From Martinezella lusitana (GTDB lineage Bacteria; Pseudomonadota; Alphaproteobacteria; Rhizobiales; Rhizobiaceae): a stretch of 64,000 nt of DNA. The notes under the pieces are model-generated. The model did no database searches. It saw only the letters and a program-made list of their open reading frames with translations, and was not told where the DNA came from. Where the stretch lies: positions 1-64,000 of the forward strand of contig NZ_WUEY01000001.1 in assembly GCF_010668395.1 (NCBI RefSeq), given 5' to 3'. Shown in pieces: positions 25,536-34,545 of the stretch. Each line of letters starts with the position of its first letter. Within the stretch, counting starts at the first letter, position 1. The translations under genes were made by a program, and so were the position numbers.

Positions 25536-26621
25536 ATGACGACGACTTTAGAATTTCCCACGGCCGCGTTGCTGCTTGCCTGGTACGATCGCCACCACCG
25601 CGACCTGCCCTGGCGCGTCTCGCCGCCCATGGCCGCGCGCGGCGTCATGCCGGACCCCTATCGCGTCTGGCTGTCGGAGGTGATGCTGCAGCAGACGACC
25701 GTGCCGGCGGTCAAATCCTATTTCGCGAAATTCCTGGAGCGCTGGCCGACGGTCGGCGATCTCGCGGCCGCGGCGAACGAAGACGTCATGGTGGCGTGGG
25801 CCGGGCTCGGCTACTACGCCCGCGCCCGCAATCTCAAGAAATGCGCCGAAGCGGTTGCGGCCGACCATGGCGGGCGCTTTCCCGATACGGAGGACGGCTT
25901 GCGGGCGTTGCCCGGCATCGGCGATTACACCGCCGCTGCGGTCGCTGCCATCGCATTCAATCGCCAGGCGGCAGTGATGGACGGCAATGTGGAGCGTGTC
26001 ATTTCCCGCCTTTATGCGATTTCGGCGCCCTTGCCCGCCGCCAAGCCGCTGATGAAGCAGAAGGTGGCCCAGCTGACGCCGGCCGACCGGCCGGGCGATT
26101 TCGCTCAGGCGATGATGGATCTCGGCGCGACGATCTGCACGCCGAGGCGTCCGGTCTGTTCGCTCTGTCCCTTCAACGGCGCCTGTCAGGCGCTGGCGGG
26201 GCACGATCCCGAACATTTCCCGGTCAAAGCCGCCAAGAAGGAAAAGCCGGTGCGCCAGGGAGCGGCCTTCGTTGCCGTCAATGACGAAGGCGAAATCTTC
26301 CTGCGCCGTCGCATCGAAAGCGGCCTTCTCGGCGGCATGACGGAAGTGCCGACGACGGGATGGACGGCGCGCGTCGACGGCGACACCGGTATCGAGGCAG
26401 CCCCCTTCCCGGCCGATTGGCAGCCGGCAGGCACGGTGACGCATGTCTTCACGCATTTCGAATTGCGACTGTCGATCTGGCGTGCCAAGTCGGTCACGGA
26501 GAAGGACAACCATGACGGATGGTGGGCGCCGGTTACAAATCTTGAAGAGCAGGCCTTGCCGACAGTCATGAAAAAAGCGATCGCTCAGGCTATTCCCAAT
26601 GCGTTCGCAAAACGCGTTTAG
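25536..26621 (+). CDS. mutY: A/G-specific adenine DNA glycosylase MutY
   Basis: Removes adenine mispaired with 8-oxoguanine. The 361-residue protein has the helix-hairpin-helix LPGIGDYTAAAVAAIAF, preceded by VMLQQTTVPAVKSYFAKFLE. The iron-sulfur cysteines show the standard C-x6-C-x2-C-x5-C spacing (CTPRRPVCSLCPFNGAC). The C-terminal NUDIX-like domain that reads 8-oxoG starts near AFVAVNDEGEIFLRRRIESGLLGGMTEVP. The start at ATG 25536 was preferred over ATG 25524; neither has a clear ribosome site. Confidence 0.95.
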   Translation: MTTTLEFPTAALLLAWYDRHHRDLPWRVSPPMAARGVMPDPYRVWLSEVMLQQTTVPAVKSYFAKFLERWPTVGDLAAAANEDVMVAWAGLGYYARARNLKKCAEAVAADHGGRFPDTEDGLRALPGIGDYTAAAVAAIAFNRQAAVMDGNVERVISRLYAISAPLPAAKPLMKQKVAQLTPADRPGDFAQAMMDLGATICTPRRPVCSLCPFNGACQALAGHDPEHFPVKAAKKEKPVRQGAAFVAVNDEGEIFLRRRIESGLLGGMTEVPTTGWTARVDGDTGIEAAPFPADWQPAGTVTHVFTHFELRLSIWRAKSVTEKDNHDGWWAPVTNLEEQALPTVMKKAIAQAIPNAFAKRV

Positions 26622-26643
26622 AGCAGAAATCAGGAATCCATTC

Positions 26644-27258
26644 ATGACGACGGAAATACGGCATATCGTTTTCGATATCGGCAAGGTTCTTATTCATTAC
26701 GATCCGAACATTCCCTACAGCCGCATCATTCCGGACGATGCCGAGCGCGAATGGTTCTTCACCAATGTCTGCACCCACGACTGGAACATCGAACAGGATC
26801 GCGGCCGCACCTGGGAAGATGCCGAAGCGCTGCTGATCGCCGACCATCCGCAGCGTGAAGAGCATATCCGCGCCTTCCGCCAGTATTGGCACGAGATGGT
26901 TCCGCACGCCTATGAAGACAGCGTCTCCATTCTGGAACAGCTGATCGACGAGGGCCGCGACGTGACCATGCTGACCAATTTCGCCTCCGACACGTTTCGC
27001 GAGGCGCAGGCGCGCTATCCGTTCCTCAAGAAGCCGCGCGGCGTGACCGTTTCGGGCGATGTCGGCCTGATCAAGCCGGATGTAGCAATCTACGACACCC
27101 ACGCCAGGAGCTTCGACCTCGATCCGGCCGCGACGATCTTCATCGACGATTCCTATCCGAACGTCGAAGGCGCGCGGGCTGCCGGCTGGCATGCAGTTCA
27201 CTTCACCGGCGCCGAGAAGCTGCGCAGCGATCTCGCCGCCCATGGCATAAAGGTTTGA
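26644..27258 (+). CDS. HAD-superfamily hydrolase
   Basis: A 204-residue haloacid-dehalogenase-like phosphatase, subfamily IA. Motif I is VFDIGKVLIHYD, motif II MLTNFAS, motif III around GLIKPDVAIY and motif IV ATIFIDDSYPNVEGA. The second motif I Asp is replaced by Gly, as in the YihX-type group. Substrate unknown. Starts 22 bases after mutY and is followed by a small NTF2-like gene only five bases on, so the three are probably one operon. Confidence 0.88.
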   Translation: MTTEIRHIVFDIGKVLIHYDPNIPYSRIIPDDAEREWFFTNVCTHDWNIEQDRGRTWEDAEALLIADHPQREEHIRAFRQYWHEMVPHAYEDSVSILEQLIDEGRDVTMLTNFASDTFREAQARYPFLKKPRGVTVSGDVGLIKPDVAIYDTHARSFDLDPAATIFIDDSYPNVEGARAAGWHAVHFTGAEKLRSDLAAHGIKV

Positions 27259-27262
27259 GCCA

Positions 27263-27628
27263 ATGATCTTCGATCCCGCAGAGCGCATCGATCTGTTTCA
27301 CGACGCCATCAATCGTCTCGATTACGAGGCGATCGAGAACTTCTTCGCCGAGAATGCCACCTACGTCTCCAACGGCGTCGGCAGTCTTGCCGGCCGCGCG
27401 GCGATCATGGAGGCCTTCCGCGGCTACTTCGATACCTATCCCGACCAGACTGCGTCCAATTCCCTGGTGGAGACTCTGACGCCGCTTTCGGGCCGGGCCG
27501 TCTGGTCCGTGCGCGCCACCAACAGCAAGACGGGCAAGCCGCTGATTCGCGAAGGCGAGGAGACGATTACGTTCGATGAAGACGGCCGCGTCGTACGCGT
27601 CGACGTCACGGACTATCAGGACTTCTGA
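27263..27628 (+). CDS. NTF2-like (SnoaL) fold protein
   Basis: A 121-residue cone-shaped NTF2-like protein: RIDLFHDAINRLDYEAIENFFAENATYVSNG at the start and GEETITFDEDGRVVRVDVTDYQDF at the end, typical of ketosteroid-isomerase-like proteins. No catalytic Asp/His pair is obvious, so a binding role is possible. Last gene of the mutY-HAD cluster, ended by a strong terminator. Confidence 0.8.
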   Translation: MIFDPAERIDLFHDAINRLDYEAIENFFAENATYVSNGVGSLAGRAAIMEAFRGYFDTYPDQTASNSLVETLTPLSGRAVWSVRATNSKTGKPLIREGEETITFDEDGRVVRVDVTDYQDF

Positions 27629-27645
27629 GATCTCGAGCTGACAAG

Positions 27646-27690
27646 ACGCCCAGGGCCTCGCCGGATCTCGTCCGGCAAGGCCCTGGGCGT
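27646..27690. terminator. Strong bidirectional terminator between the NTF2-like gene and ccrM
   Basis: A 13-bp perfect stem (ACGCCCAGGGCCT / AGGCCCTGGGCGT) is capped by an inner CCGG/CCGG hairpin. It lies 18 bases after the NTF2-like stop and between convergent genes, so it can serve both. Confidence 0.75.
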
Positions 27691-27757
27691 TTCACCTTCT
27701 TCCCTAACTGGAGGTACACGACGGAAGAAGGCGGATATCGCGGGACGTGGTGGAGAC

Positions 27758-28960
<1,203 letters not shown>

Positions 28961-29027
28961 CTAAAGCGGCGTCATATTTTCCGAATTCCCGAGAAGGTCC
29001 CGGGAATTCACGGCGCGTTGGGCGGCG

Positions 29028-29393
29028 CTATCGCGCTGAATTTCCCTGGATATCGTGGACCGCGTGACTGTCGTCAGGCGCTTCGGCGCGTTCATTCATT
29101 CCGTAGTCGCGAAGGACCTCCGCCACACGCAGCCGATAGTCGGCAAATACCGTCTTCCGGCCCGCTTTCTGCGCGGCGCGGTGGGCTTCGCGGTTTCGCC
29201 ATTCGAGAACTGCGGCCTCGTCGCTCCAGAAGGAAAGCGACAGGATCTTGCCCGGCTGGCTGAGGCTCTCGAAGCGCTCGATGGAGACGAAGCCGTCGAT
29301 CGCTTCAAGCTCGGAGCGCAGCCTTGCGGCAATGTCGAGATAGTGCTGGCGCTCATCCGGATGGGGAACGACTTCGAAGATGACCGCGATCAT
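29028..29393 (-). CDS. Antibiotic biosynthesis monooxygenase (ABM)-like protein
   Basis: A 121-residue ferredoxin-like fold protein: MIAVIFEVVPHPDERQHYLDIAARLR, then DGFVSIERFESLSQPGKILSLSFWSDEAAVLEWR, as in ABM/YgiN proteins. No haem or quinone ligand can be assigned. Its ATG overlaps the stop of the upstream NIPSNAP-like gene (ATGA), so the two are translated together. The divergent ArsR-like gene may control them. Confidence 0.82.
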   Translation of the reverse strand: MIAVIFEVVPHPDERQHYLDIAARLRSELEAIDGFVSIERFESLSQPGKILSLSFWSDEAAVLEWRNREAHRAAQKAGRKTVFADYRLRVAEVLRDYGMNERAEAPDDSHAVHDIQGNSAR

Positions 29394-29719
29394 GGCGATA
29401 TCCCCGGAGCATGCGGCAGGGATATGTTTTTCAGGAAAATGCGATCCTCCTGCAGGATGAAACGCTCCTTGCGGGAGAAATCGTGATTGGCCTGCGCGAG
29501 CGGATCGGCAGCCAGGCTTTTGCGATAGGCTTCGTAGGCGGCCAGGTTCTCGATGTTGTAAATGCCGTAAGCCGTCGTCAGCGAGCCCTCGTGCGGCGCG
29601 AAATAGCCGATAAGATCCGCGCCGTTGCGCGGGATGATCTGACCCCAGGCCTTGCCATATTCGGCGAAGGCTTCCTGCTTGAAGGGATCGATCCGATAGC
29701 GGATGAAACAGGTGATCAT
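29390..29719 (-). CDS. NIPSNAP-family protein
   Basis: A 109-residue small alpha-beta barrel protein (MITCFIRYRIDPFKQEAFAEYGKAWGQIIPRNGADLIGYF, split here by eye into typical strands), of the NIPSNAP group, structurally related to ABM proteins. Function unknown. It is first in a two-gene operon with the ABM-like gene and divergent from the regulator starting at 29792; the 72-base gap must hold both promoters. Confidence 0.8.
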   Translation of the reverse strand: MITCFIRYRIDPFKQEAFAEYGKAWGQIIPRNGADLIGYFAPHEGSLTTAYGIYNIENLAAYEAYRKSLAADPLAQANHDFSRKERFILQEDRIFLKNISLPHAPGISP

Positions 29720-29791
29720 TGGCTTTCTCCTTTGCTGATGACGATGTTTTCGCACATTGCCGAACGGAGATGCTTCGGTTACGATCGAAGT

Positions 29792-30517
29792 ATGAAGGAA
29801 GGCCCAGACATAGCGCAGATCGGCTCGCTGATCGGCGATCCCGCACGGGCGAACATGCTGACGGCGCTGATGGGCGGCCGCGCGTTGACGGCAACCGAGC
29901 TGGCGGCGGCGGCAGGCGTGACGCTGCAGACGGCAAGCGCCCATTTGGCCAAGCTCGAGGCGGGCGGCCTGCTCGCGCAACGCAAGCAGGGTCGCCATCG
30001 CTATTTCACGCTGGCCGACGACCGCGTCGGCAAGCTGCTGGAAGGGATCATGGGTTTTGCCGCAAGCCGCGGACATCTGCGCCATCGTCCCGGCCCGAAG
30101 GAACCGGCGCTGCGCAAGGCGCGCATCTGCTACGACCACTTGGCCGGCGACTACGGCGTGCGCATGCTCGACAGCCTGATAGAGGCGGGTTCGATTTCAG
30201 TCGTGGGAGAGGGTTTGAGCCTGACGGCCCATGGAGAAAAACAACTCGGATCGATCGGCATCGATGTTTCCGGGCTGCGCTCCAACCGCCGCCCGCTTTG
30301 CCGATCCTGCCTGGATTGGAGCGAGCGACGGGCGCATCTGGCCGGCAGCCTCGGCAAGGCCCTGCTTTCGAACTTCTTCGAAAAGGGCTGGGCACGGCGC
30401 ACCGAAAACAGCCGCTCGATCTTCTTCACCCCCGAGGGCGAGCGCCGCTTTCTGACGCTCTTTCCGCTCGAACTTGGCGACGGCAACCCGCAGCTTGAGC
30501 TGGACGAAAAGCTTTAG
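29792..30517 (+). CDS. ArsR-like regulator with C-terminal extension
   Basis: A 241-residue regulator. The N-terminal winged helix spans about residues 8-75 (IGSLIGDPARANMLTALMGG, then LAAAAGVTLQTASAHLAKLEAGGLL). The remainder (KARICYDHLAGDYGVRMLDSLI, LCRSCLDWSERRAHLAGSLG) is longer than in simple ArsR proteins and includes a CxxC. It is known mainly as a DUF-type extension in rhizobial regulators. It likely controls the divergent NIPSNAP/ABM pair. Its stop overlaps the DUF1284 stop on the other strand. Confidence 0.85.
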   Translation: MKEGPDIAQIGSLIGDPARANMLTALMGGRALTATELAAAAGVTLQTASAHLAKLEAGGLLAQRKQGRHRYFTLADDRVGKLLEGIMGFAASRGHLRHRPGPKEPALRKARICYDHLAGDYGVRMLDSLIEAGSISVVGEGLSLTAHGEKQLGSIGIDVSGLRSNRRPLCRSCLDWSERRAHLAGSLGKALLSNFFEKGWARRTENSRSIFFTPEGERRFLTLFPLELGDGNPQLELDEKL

Positions 30518-30939
30518 GCCGCCGAGATCAGGACGCCGCTGAAATTGCTGGCGGCGATGCGGCCGCAAAGTTCGCCCCATTCGCAGCCACGGCAGGCGTG
30601 GCGAATATCGCCATCGGCGAAATTCCGGCGCAGCTTGGAGAGCAACCTTGCGTCCGGCACCAGGACGGCACCGGGGCCGATCTCTTCGCCCAGCAGGGCC
30701 GCCACATCGGCAAGCGCTGCCGCATCCCGTTCGATGACGGAGGCCTTGAAGCAGTGCGGCTCCTCCCCCTTCAGGAGCGGAGCGCAGATATCGTCGGGGC
30801 CGGAGACCAGCCTGATCTCCTCCCCTTTCGACAGTCGCTCGGCGATGCGGCGATAATTCTCGGTGAAGGCGGGTGTATAGCCTTCACCGACGAAGGTCAG
30901 CATGCAGAGCAGATGATGGGCACGAAGCCTGACGGTCAA
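30514..30939 (-). CDS. DUF1284 protein, cysteine-rich
   Basis: A 141-residue protein starting at a TTG (30939) that overlaps the bioY stop codon; the start gives LTVRLRAHHLLCMLTFVGEGYT, which matches DUF1284 N-termini. Cysteines occur in HLLCM, DICAP, PHCF and the cluster HACRGCEWGELC, which could hold an iron-sulfur cluster or zinc. Function is unknown. Coupling to bioY suggests a link to biotin supply, but this is inference. Confidence 0.78.
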   Translation of the reverse strand: MTVRLRAHHLLCMLTFVGEGYTPAFTENYRRIAERLSKGEEIRLVSGPDDICAPLLKGEEPHCFKASVIERDAAALADVAALLGEEIGPGAVLVPDARLLSKLRRNFADGDIRHACRGCEWGELCGRIAASNFSGVLISAA

Positions 30940-31526
30940 TTCAGGCGCGCCTTGCCGCCATAGACCTCGACGGTCTTCAGCACCGCAGCGGCCAGGGCCG
31001 ATTTCAGCACCCCACCGAGGATGAAGGGCGCCACGCCGAAGAGCCAACCCTTTTCCGCGCCGAGTAGCGCTGCCAGCCAGGCTCCGCCAATCGCAAGGCA
31101 AAGAATGTTGGCCGAGAGATGCGCAAGGAAGCTGCGCACGACGCGATTGCCGCTCCAGCCGCGCTCGGCGAGCCAGCCGACAAGGGCGGCGATGATCGGG
31201 AAGGATGCCAGATACCCTGCGGTCGGGCCCATGAAAGGCACGATACCACCGGCTCCGCCGGCCAGCACCGGAAAGCCGACCGCGGCTTCGCCCAGCCAGG
31301 CGAGAACGGTGACTGCACCAAGGCGCCAGCCATAGAGCGCGCCGATCATGGTGATGGCGAAGGTCTGCATGGTGATCGGCACGGGCACCATCGGCACCGA
31401 GATCTGCGACGCAAGCGCCAGCACCAGCGTTCCCGCAAGAACGAAGGCGGCCTTGACGACCAGCGATCGCTGCCCGAGACGCAGGGGATCGAAAGCGGCT
31501 TCATCGTGATGCTGCAACAGGGACAT
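30936..31526 (-). CDS. bioY: Biotin transporter substrate-binding component BioY
   Basis: A 196-residue S-component membrane protein of the ECF transporter class. The BioY signature is visible: SQISVPMVPVPITMQTFAITMIGALYG, GLPVF-like GFPVLAGGAGG and GPTAGYL. About six membrane segments are expected. No bioM/bioN genes are adjacent, so it must use distant energising units or work alone, as described for some rhizobial BioY proteins. AAGGAGAG precedes the ATG, and a BioR box lies 17 bases upstream of it. Confidence 0.93.
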   Translation of the reverse strand: MSLLQHHDEAAFDPLRLGQRSLVVKAAFVLAGTLVLALASQISVPMVPVPITMQTFAITMIGALYGWRLGAVTVLAWLGEAAVGFPVLAGGAGGIVPFMGPTAGYLASFPIIAALVGWLAERGWSGNRVVRSFLAHLSANILCLAIGGAWLAALLGAEKGWLFGVAPFILGGVLKSALAAAVLKTVEVYGGKARLN

Positions 31527-31543
31527 GGGCTCTCCTTTTCAAA

Positions 31544-31553
31544 TTATAGATAA
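31544..31553. promoter_or_regulatory. BioR box 1, bioY leader
   Basis: TTATAGATAA, the reverse complement of TTATCTATAA, is an exact match to the known alphaproteobacterial BioR operator TTATMTATAA. It sits just upstream of the bioY ribosome site, where a bound repressor would block the promoter or early elongation. Confidence 0.8.
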
Positions 31554-31733
31554 TTTTTCAGTCTCATCTATTTTATGATGGAGATCGCAAAATCAGGCAA
31601 GTGGCGGGCGGATGAAATTCCGCTGAAACGCGCGAAGCTATTGGGAAACAAGGAATCTTAAAATAGGAGAAGCACGCCGACCTTAAACTCAGGCGACGAA
31701 TTCGAGCCGTAGAGGGTCGAGAAAAGGCGATCA

Positions 31734-31755
31734 GAAAGCGAAAGGATTCGCTTTC
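31734..31755 (-). terminator. Hairpin after bioR
   Basis: A 9-bp perfect stem GAAAGCGAA / TTCGCTTTC with a 4-base loop lies about 45 bases past the bioR stop. T-rich sequence follows only loosely, so terminator function is possible but unproven. Confidence 0.4.
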
Positions 31756-31785
31756 GAAAACGAAGCCGGCAATACATTTTAAGAA

Positions 31786-31795
31786 TTATCTATAA
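31786..31795. promoter_or_regulatory. BioR box 2, directly after the bioR stop
   Basis: TTATCTATAA, a second exact BioR-type palindrome, lies two bases beyond the bioR stop codon and about 240 bases from box 1. It may mark a second bioY promoter, allow looping with box 1 or be a relic. Confidence 0.7.
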
Positions 31796-31797
31796 TT

Positions 31798-32466
31798 TCA
31801 GCCGACGATCGCGAAGGCTTCGCGCGTCGAGCCGGAGGGCGTGCGCACGGGGGCGCGGCCGATCCATTGCACATGTTTCTGCAGGATCGCGGCAGCCTCG
31901 TCGGCCCGGCCCTGGCGCAGTGCGGCCAGAATGGCGCGGTGGTCGTGATCCGTACGTTTCTCCCAGCCGGATTGCCACGCCGAGAAAAGAAAGCGGGCGC
32001 TCACCGCATGCAGATCATCGATGGCGGCCAGCAGACGCGCCATGCCGCAGGGCGCCAGGATCAGACGGTGGAAGCGGCGATTGGCCTCCTCCCAGGCGTG
32101 GACGTCCGCGGCAGCATCGCCGTCGCGGGTCGCCTGCTCGGCCTCGTCCAGAATGGCTGCGGTCAAATGCGGCGCGGCGTGCTTCAACGCGAGGCTCTCG
32201 AGGGCCGCCCGCATTTCCGCGACTTCGCGGACTTCCTTGAGATCGAAAGAGGCGACGCGAACGCCGCGGCGCGGCAGGTTGATCGCAAGGCCCTGCGCCT
32301 CCAGCCGCCGGAACGCTTCGCGCACGGGCACATGGCTGGTGCCGAATTCCTCGGCGATGTGATCCTGCCGCAGGCGGGCATCGGGCGCGATCTCGCCGCG
32401 GATGATGCGGTCGGCAAGCACCCGGCTGATACGGCTGGCAATGGTGTCGTCGCGCTCCTTGGCCAT
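31798..32466 (-). CDS. bioR: GntR-family biotin regulator BioR
   Basis: A 222-residue FadR-type GntR regulator. The winged helix is at about residues 10-72 (SRVLADRIIRGEIAPDARLRQ, then EEFGTSHVPVREAFRRLEAQGL), followed by an all-helical FCD effector domain with candidate metal ligands in RRFHRLI and DHDHRAIL. Identification as BioR rests on adjacency to bioY and two BioR boxes in the shared intergenic region. BioR represses biotin synthesis or uptake genes in alphaproteobacteria. A generic GntR regulator cannot be excluded from the protein alone. Confidence 0.85.
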   Translation of the reverse strand: MAKERDDTIASRISRVLADRIIRGEIAPDARLRQDHIAEEFGTSHVPVREAFRRLEAQGLAINLPRRGVRVASFDLKEVREVAEMRAALESLALKHAAPHLTAAILDEAEQATRDGDAAADVHAWEEANRRFHRLILAPCGMARLLAAIDDLHAVSARFLFSAWQSGWEKRTDHDHRAILAALRQGRADEAAAILQKHVQWIGRAPVRTPSGSTREAFAIVG

Positions 32467-32698
32467 GGCCGATCCTTAAAGGCGGCCCCGCCCGATGTCG
32501 AGCAACAAGCGATGCCGATGATATCTTTTGAGCATTTCGACCCTTTCGCTCACTGCACTCCAGCCATGTCCGCCAATTGGTTGAGCTTTGCCGTCATATC
32601 GTGTAAAGCCCGGCGGTCATTTTTCAGAGCCTCTCCCGAAACACCGATGGTTTCCTGGAGCGTGCCGAACCCAGCCACATCAAAGGCAGAAAATTCTT

Positions 32699-33391
32699 AT
32701 GAGCAATGGCTTCGACCTCATCATCTTCGACTGCGACGGCGTTCTGGTCGATTCCGAAATCATCGCGGCACAGGTCGAATCAAAATTGCTGACCGATGCG
32801 GGCTACCCGATCAGCGCCGAGGAAATGGGCGAGCGCTTCGCCGGCATGACCTGGCGCAACATCCTGTTCGAAGTCGAGCGCGAGGCGAGCATCCCGCTCT
32901 CCGCCTCCCTGCTCGACAAGTCGGAAAAGCTGCTCGATCTCAAGCTTGCCAATGAGGTTCAGGCGATATCGGGCATCCCGCTTGCGCTGTCGCGACTGCC
33001 GATGCCGCGTTGCATCTGTTCGAATTCCAGCTCAGCGCGCCTCGACATGATGCTGTCGAAGGTCGGCTATAAGCAATTGTTCGCACCGCATATCTACTCC
33101 GCCAAGGATCTCGGCGCCGACCGGGTGAAGCCCAAGCCGGATATCTTCCTGCACGGCGCCCAGCAGATGAATGTCAGCCCGGCCAACACGATCGTCGTCG
33201 AGGATTCGGTTCACGGCGTCCAGGCGGCGCGGGCCGCAGGCATGCGCGTCGTCGGCTTCACCGGCGCATCGCACACCTATCCTTCCCACGCCGACCGGCT
33301 GACCGATGCCGGCGCCGAGACTGTCGTCAGCCGCATGGCCGATCTGCCCGGCGTCGTCATGGCACTCGCAGAATGGGACGGCGTTCTTTAG
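32699..33391 (+). CDS. HAD hydrolase, phosphoglycolate phosphatase/phosphoglucomutase-like
   Basis: A 230-residue HAD subfamily IA protein. Motif I is IIFDCDGVLVDSE with both aspartates, motif II ICSNSSSARL, motif III RVKPKPDIFLHG and motif IV IVVEDSVHGVQAARAAGM. The cap domain lies between about residues 18 and 90. It resembles YniC/beta-phosphoglucomutase-like sugar phosphatases; the substrate is not clear. Start ATG 32699 gives the standard MSNGFDLIIFDCD. Upstream 32467-32698 carries no recognised gene. A terminator follows at 33514-33552. Confidence 0.88.
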   Translation: MSNGFDLIIFDCDGVLVDSEIIAAQVESKLLTDAGYPISAEEMGERFAGMTWRNILFEVEREASIPLSASLLDKSEKLLDLKLANEVQAISGIPLALSRLPMPRCICSNSSSARLDMMLSKVGYKQLFAPHIYSAKDLGADRVKPKPDIFLHGAQQMNVSPANTIVVEDSVHGVQAARAAGMRVVGFTGASHTYPSHADRLTDAGAETVVSRMADLPGVVMALAEWDGVL

Positions 33392-33513
33392 AGCCGTTAA
33401 GCGGCTCATGGAATCGCTTAGCGACTCCCGGTCGCTGCTCCCATGGAATTGCGAATGGAAAGCCGCGACGCACTTTTCCTGAAATTGCTCCAGGGCGGAT
33501 TCCACCACCGACC

Positions 33514-33552
33514 AAAAGAAAAGGCCCCACCGATCGGCGGGGCCTTTTCTTT
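33514..33552. terminator. Strong bidirectional terminator
   Basis: AAAAGAAAAGGCCCC pairs with GGGGCCTTTTCTTT around a 10-base loop, giving A-run, GC stem and T-run on both strands. It lies between the HAD gene and the convergent lipoprotein gene. Confidence 0.85.
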
Positions 33553-33611
33553 ATGCACTGCACCAGACGGTATCGCGCGCCGCCATCCGGGCGACCCGCG
33601 ACGAGAACATC

Positions 33612-34232
33612 TCAGTGACGCTTCTTGCGCGCCGGCTTTTCGCCCTTGGCGGGCTTCTGCGGAGCCTGCTCGAAACCGATCTGGACGATGGTGAAGCCGC
33701 CGGAGCCGCCGGCAACCTGGATATCGTCATCGGTAAAGAGGAACTGCGTCGTGGTCTCGCCCGGCGGAATTTCGGCCGTGTAGTTGATGGTCTTGCTGTA
33801 GAGGGCGTTGTCATTGTCCATGACAGCGACATGGATCGGCAGCGTCACCTTGCCGGAACTGCCCATCGGGCCGGCGACCAGACGTCCCTGCGCCACGACA
33901 TGAATGCCGAGGCTGGTGCCGTCCGTCGTGCACTGGCGGGTCGCCTGAGCGAGCGAGGCCTGATAGGTCAGCTGGGTTGGATCATCCTTGGCGCCCTTGG
34001 CGTAGAGGCGATAGACCGAGTCTTCATCGCGGATAACAGCCTGCGGGCATTTGCCCGCGACATAGACCTGGCCACCGGTCGGAGCGGCACTCGGAGCCCC
34101 GGCCTGCGGCGCAACGGTTACGTCCGTTGCCGGCTGCTTGTCGTTGTTGCCACCGATACCGAGAGTACTGCAGCCGGTCAGCAATGCCAGAAGCGAAGCG
34201 GAGAAAAGACGACGCGAAACCCTGCCAAACAC
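33612..34232 (-). CDS. Lipoprotein of unknown function
   Basis: A 206-residue precursor. The signal MFGRVSRRLFSASLLALLTGC has a lipobox LTGC with Cys21. A Pro/Ala-rich linker follows, then a beta-rich domain containing KCPQAVIRDEDSVYRLYAKG and ATRQCTTDG, with two cysteines likely paired. The C-terminus is basic (PAKGEKPARKKRH). It is probably an outer-membrane or periplasmic lipoprotein; no partner is evident. Confidence 0.8.
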   Translation of the reverse strand: MFGRVSRRLFSASLLALLTGCSTLGIGGNNDKQPATDVTVAPQAGAPSAAPTGGQVYVAGKCPQAVIRDEDSVYRLYAKGAKDDPTQLTYQASLAQATRQCTTDGTSLGIHVVAQGRLVAGPMGSSGKVTLPIHVAVMDNDNALYSKTINYTAEIPPGETTTQFLFTDDDIQVAGGSGGFTIVQIGFEQAPQKPAKGEKPARKKRH

Positions 34233-34545
34233 TATAATTCCACCCTCTCCATATATTTCACATTATCGGCCTGCAGCCTGTCAGACGGGCCTTTTATGAC
34301 ACTTGGCGATGGTCTATACCAGCGACGCAGCGAAAAATCGATTGGGTAGACACCGTTTTGGCTCACTTTTCGAGATCGACAGATTGCCACAAACAGTCGC
34401 CACTCGGCGCCGATCCCACGCGCCTTGCGCAAACGCGAAAACCACGCGGCTGATCCGACGCAAAAAGACAGGCCGCCGTCGTTTCGTTCCTCTACCCTCT
34501 CAATCGATCACTCAGGCAATTTTGCGACCAAAGGAATTCTAGACC
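34233..34545. other. Divergent promoter region, lipoprotein gene and thrC
   Basis: 313 bases without a gene. It must hold promoters for the leftward lipoprotein gene and for thrC. AAAGGA lies about 10 bases before the thrC GTG. I saw no leader peptide or terminator upstream of thrC. Confidence 0.5.

Noticed and set aside
34233..34545. Threonine-leader attenuator before thrC
   Set aside because: No Thr/Ile-rich short frame and no terminator with a T-run were found in this gap.
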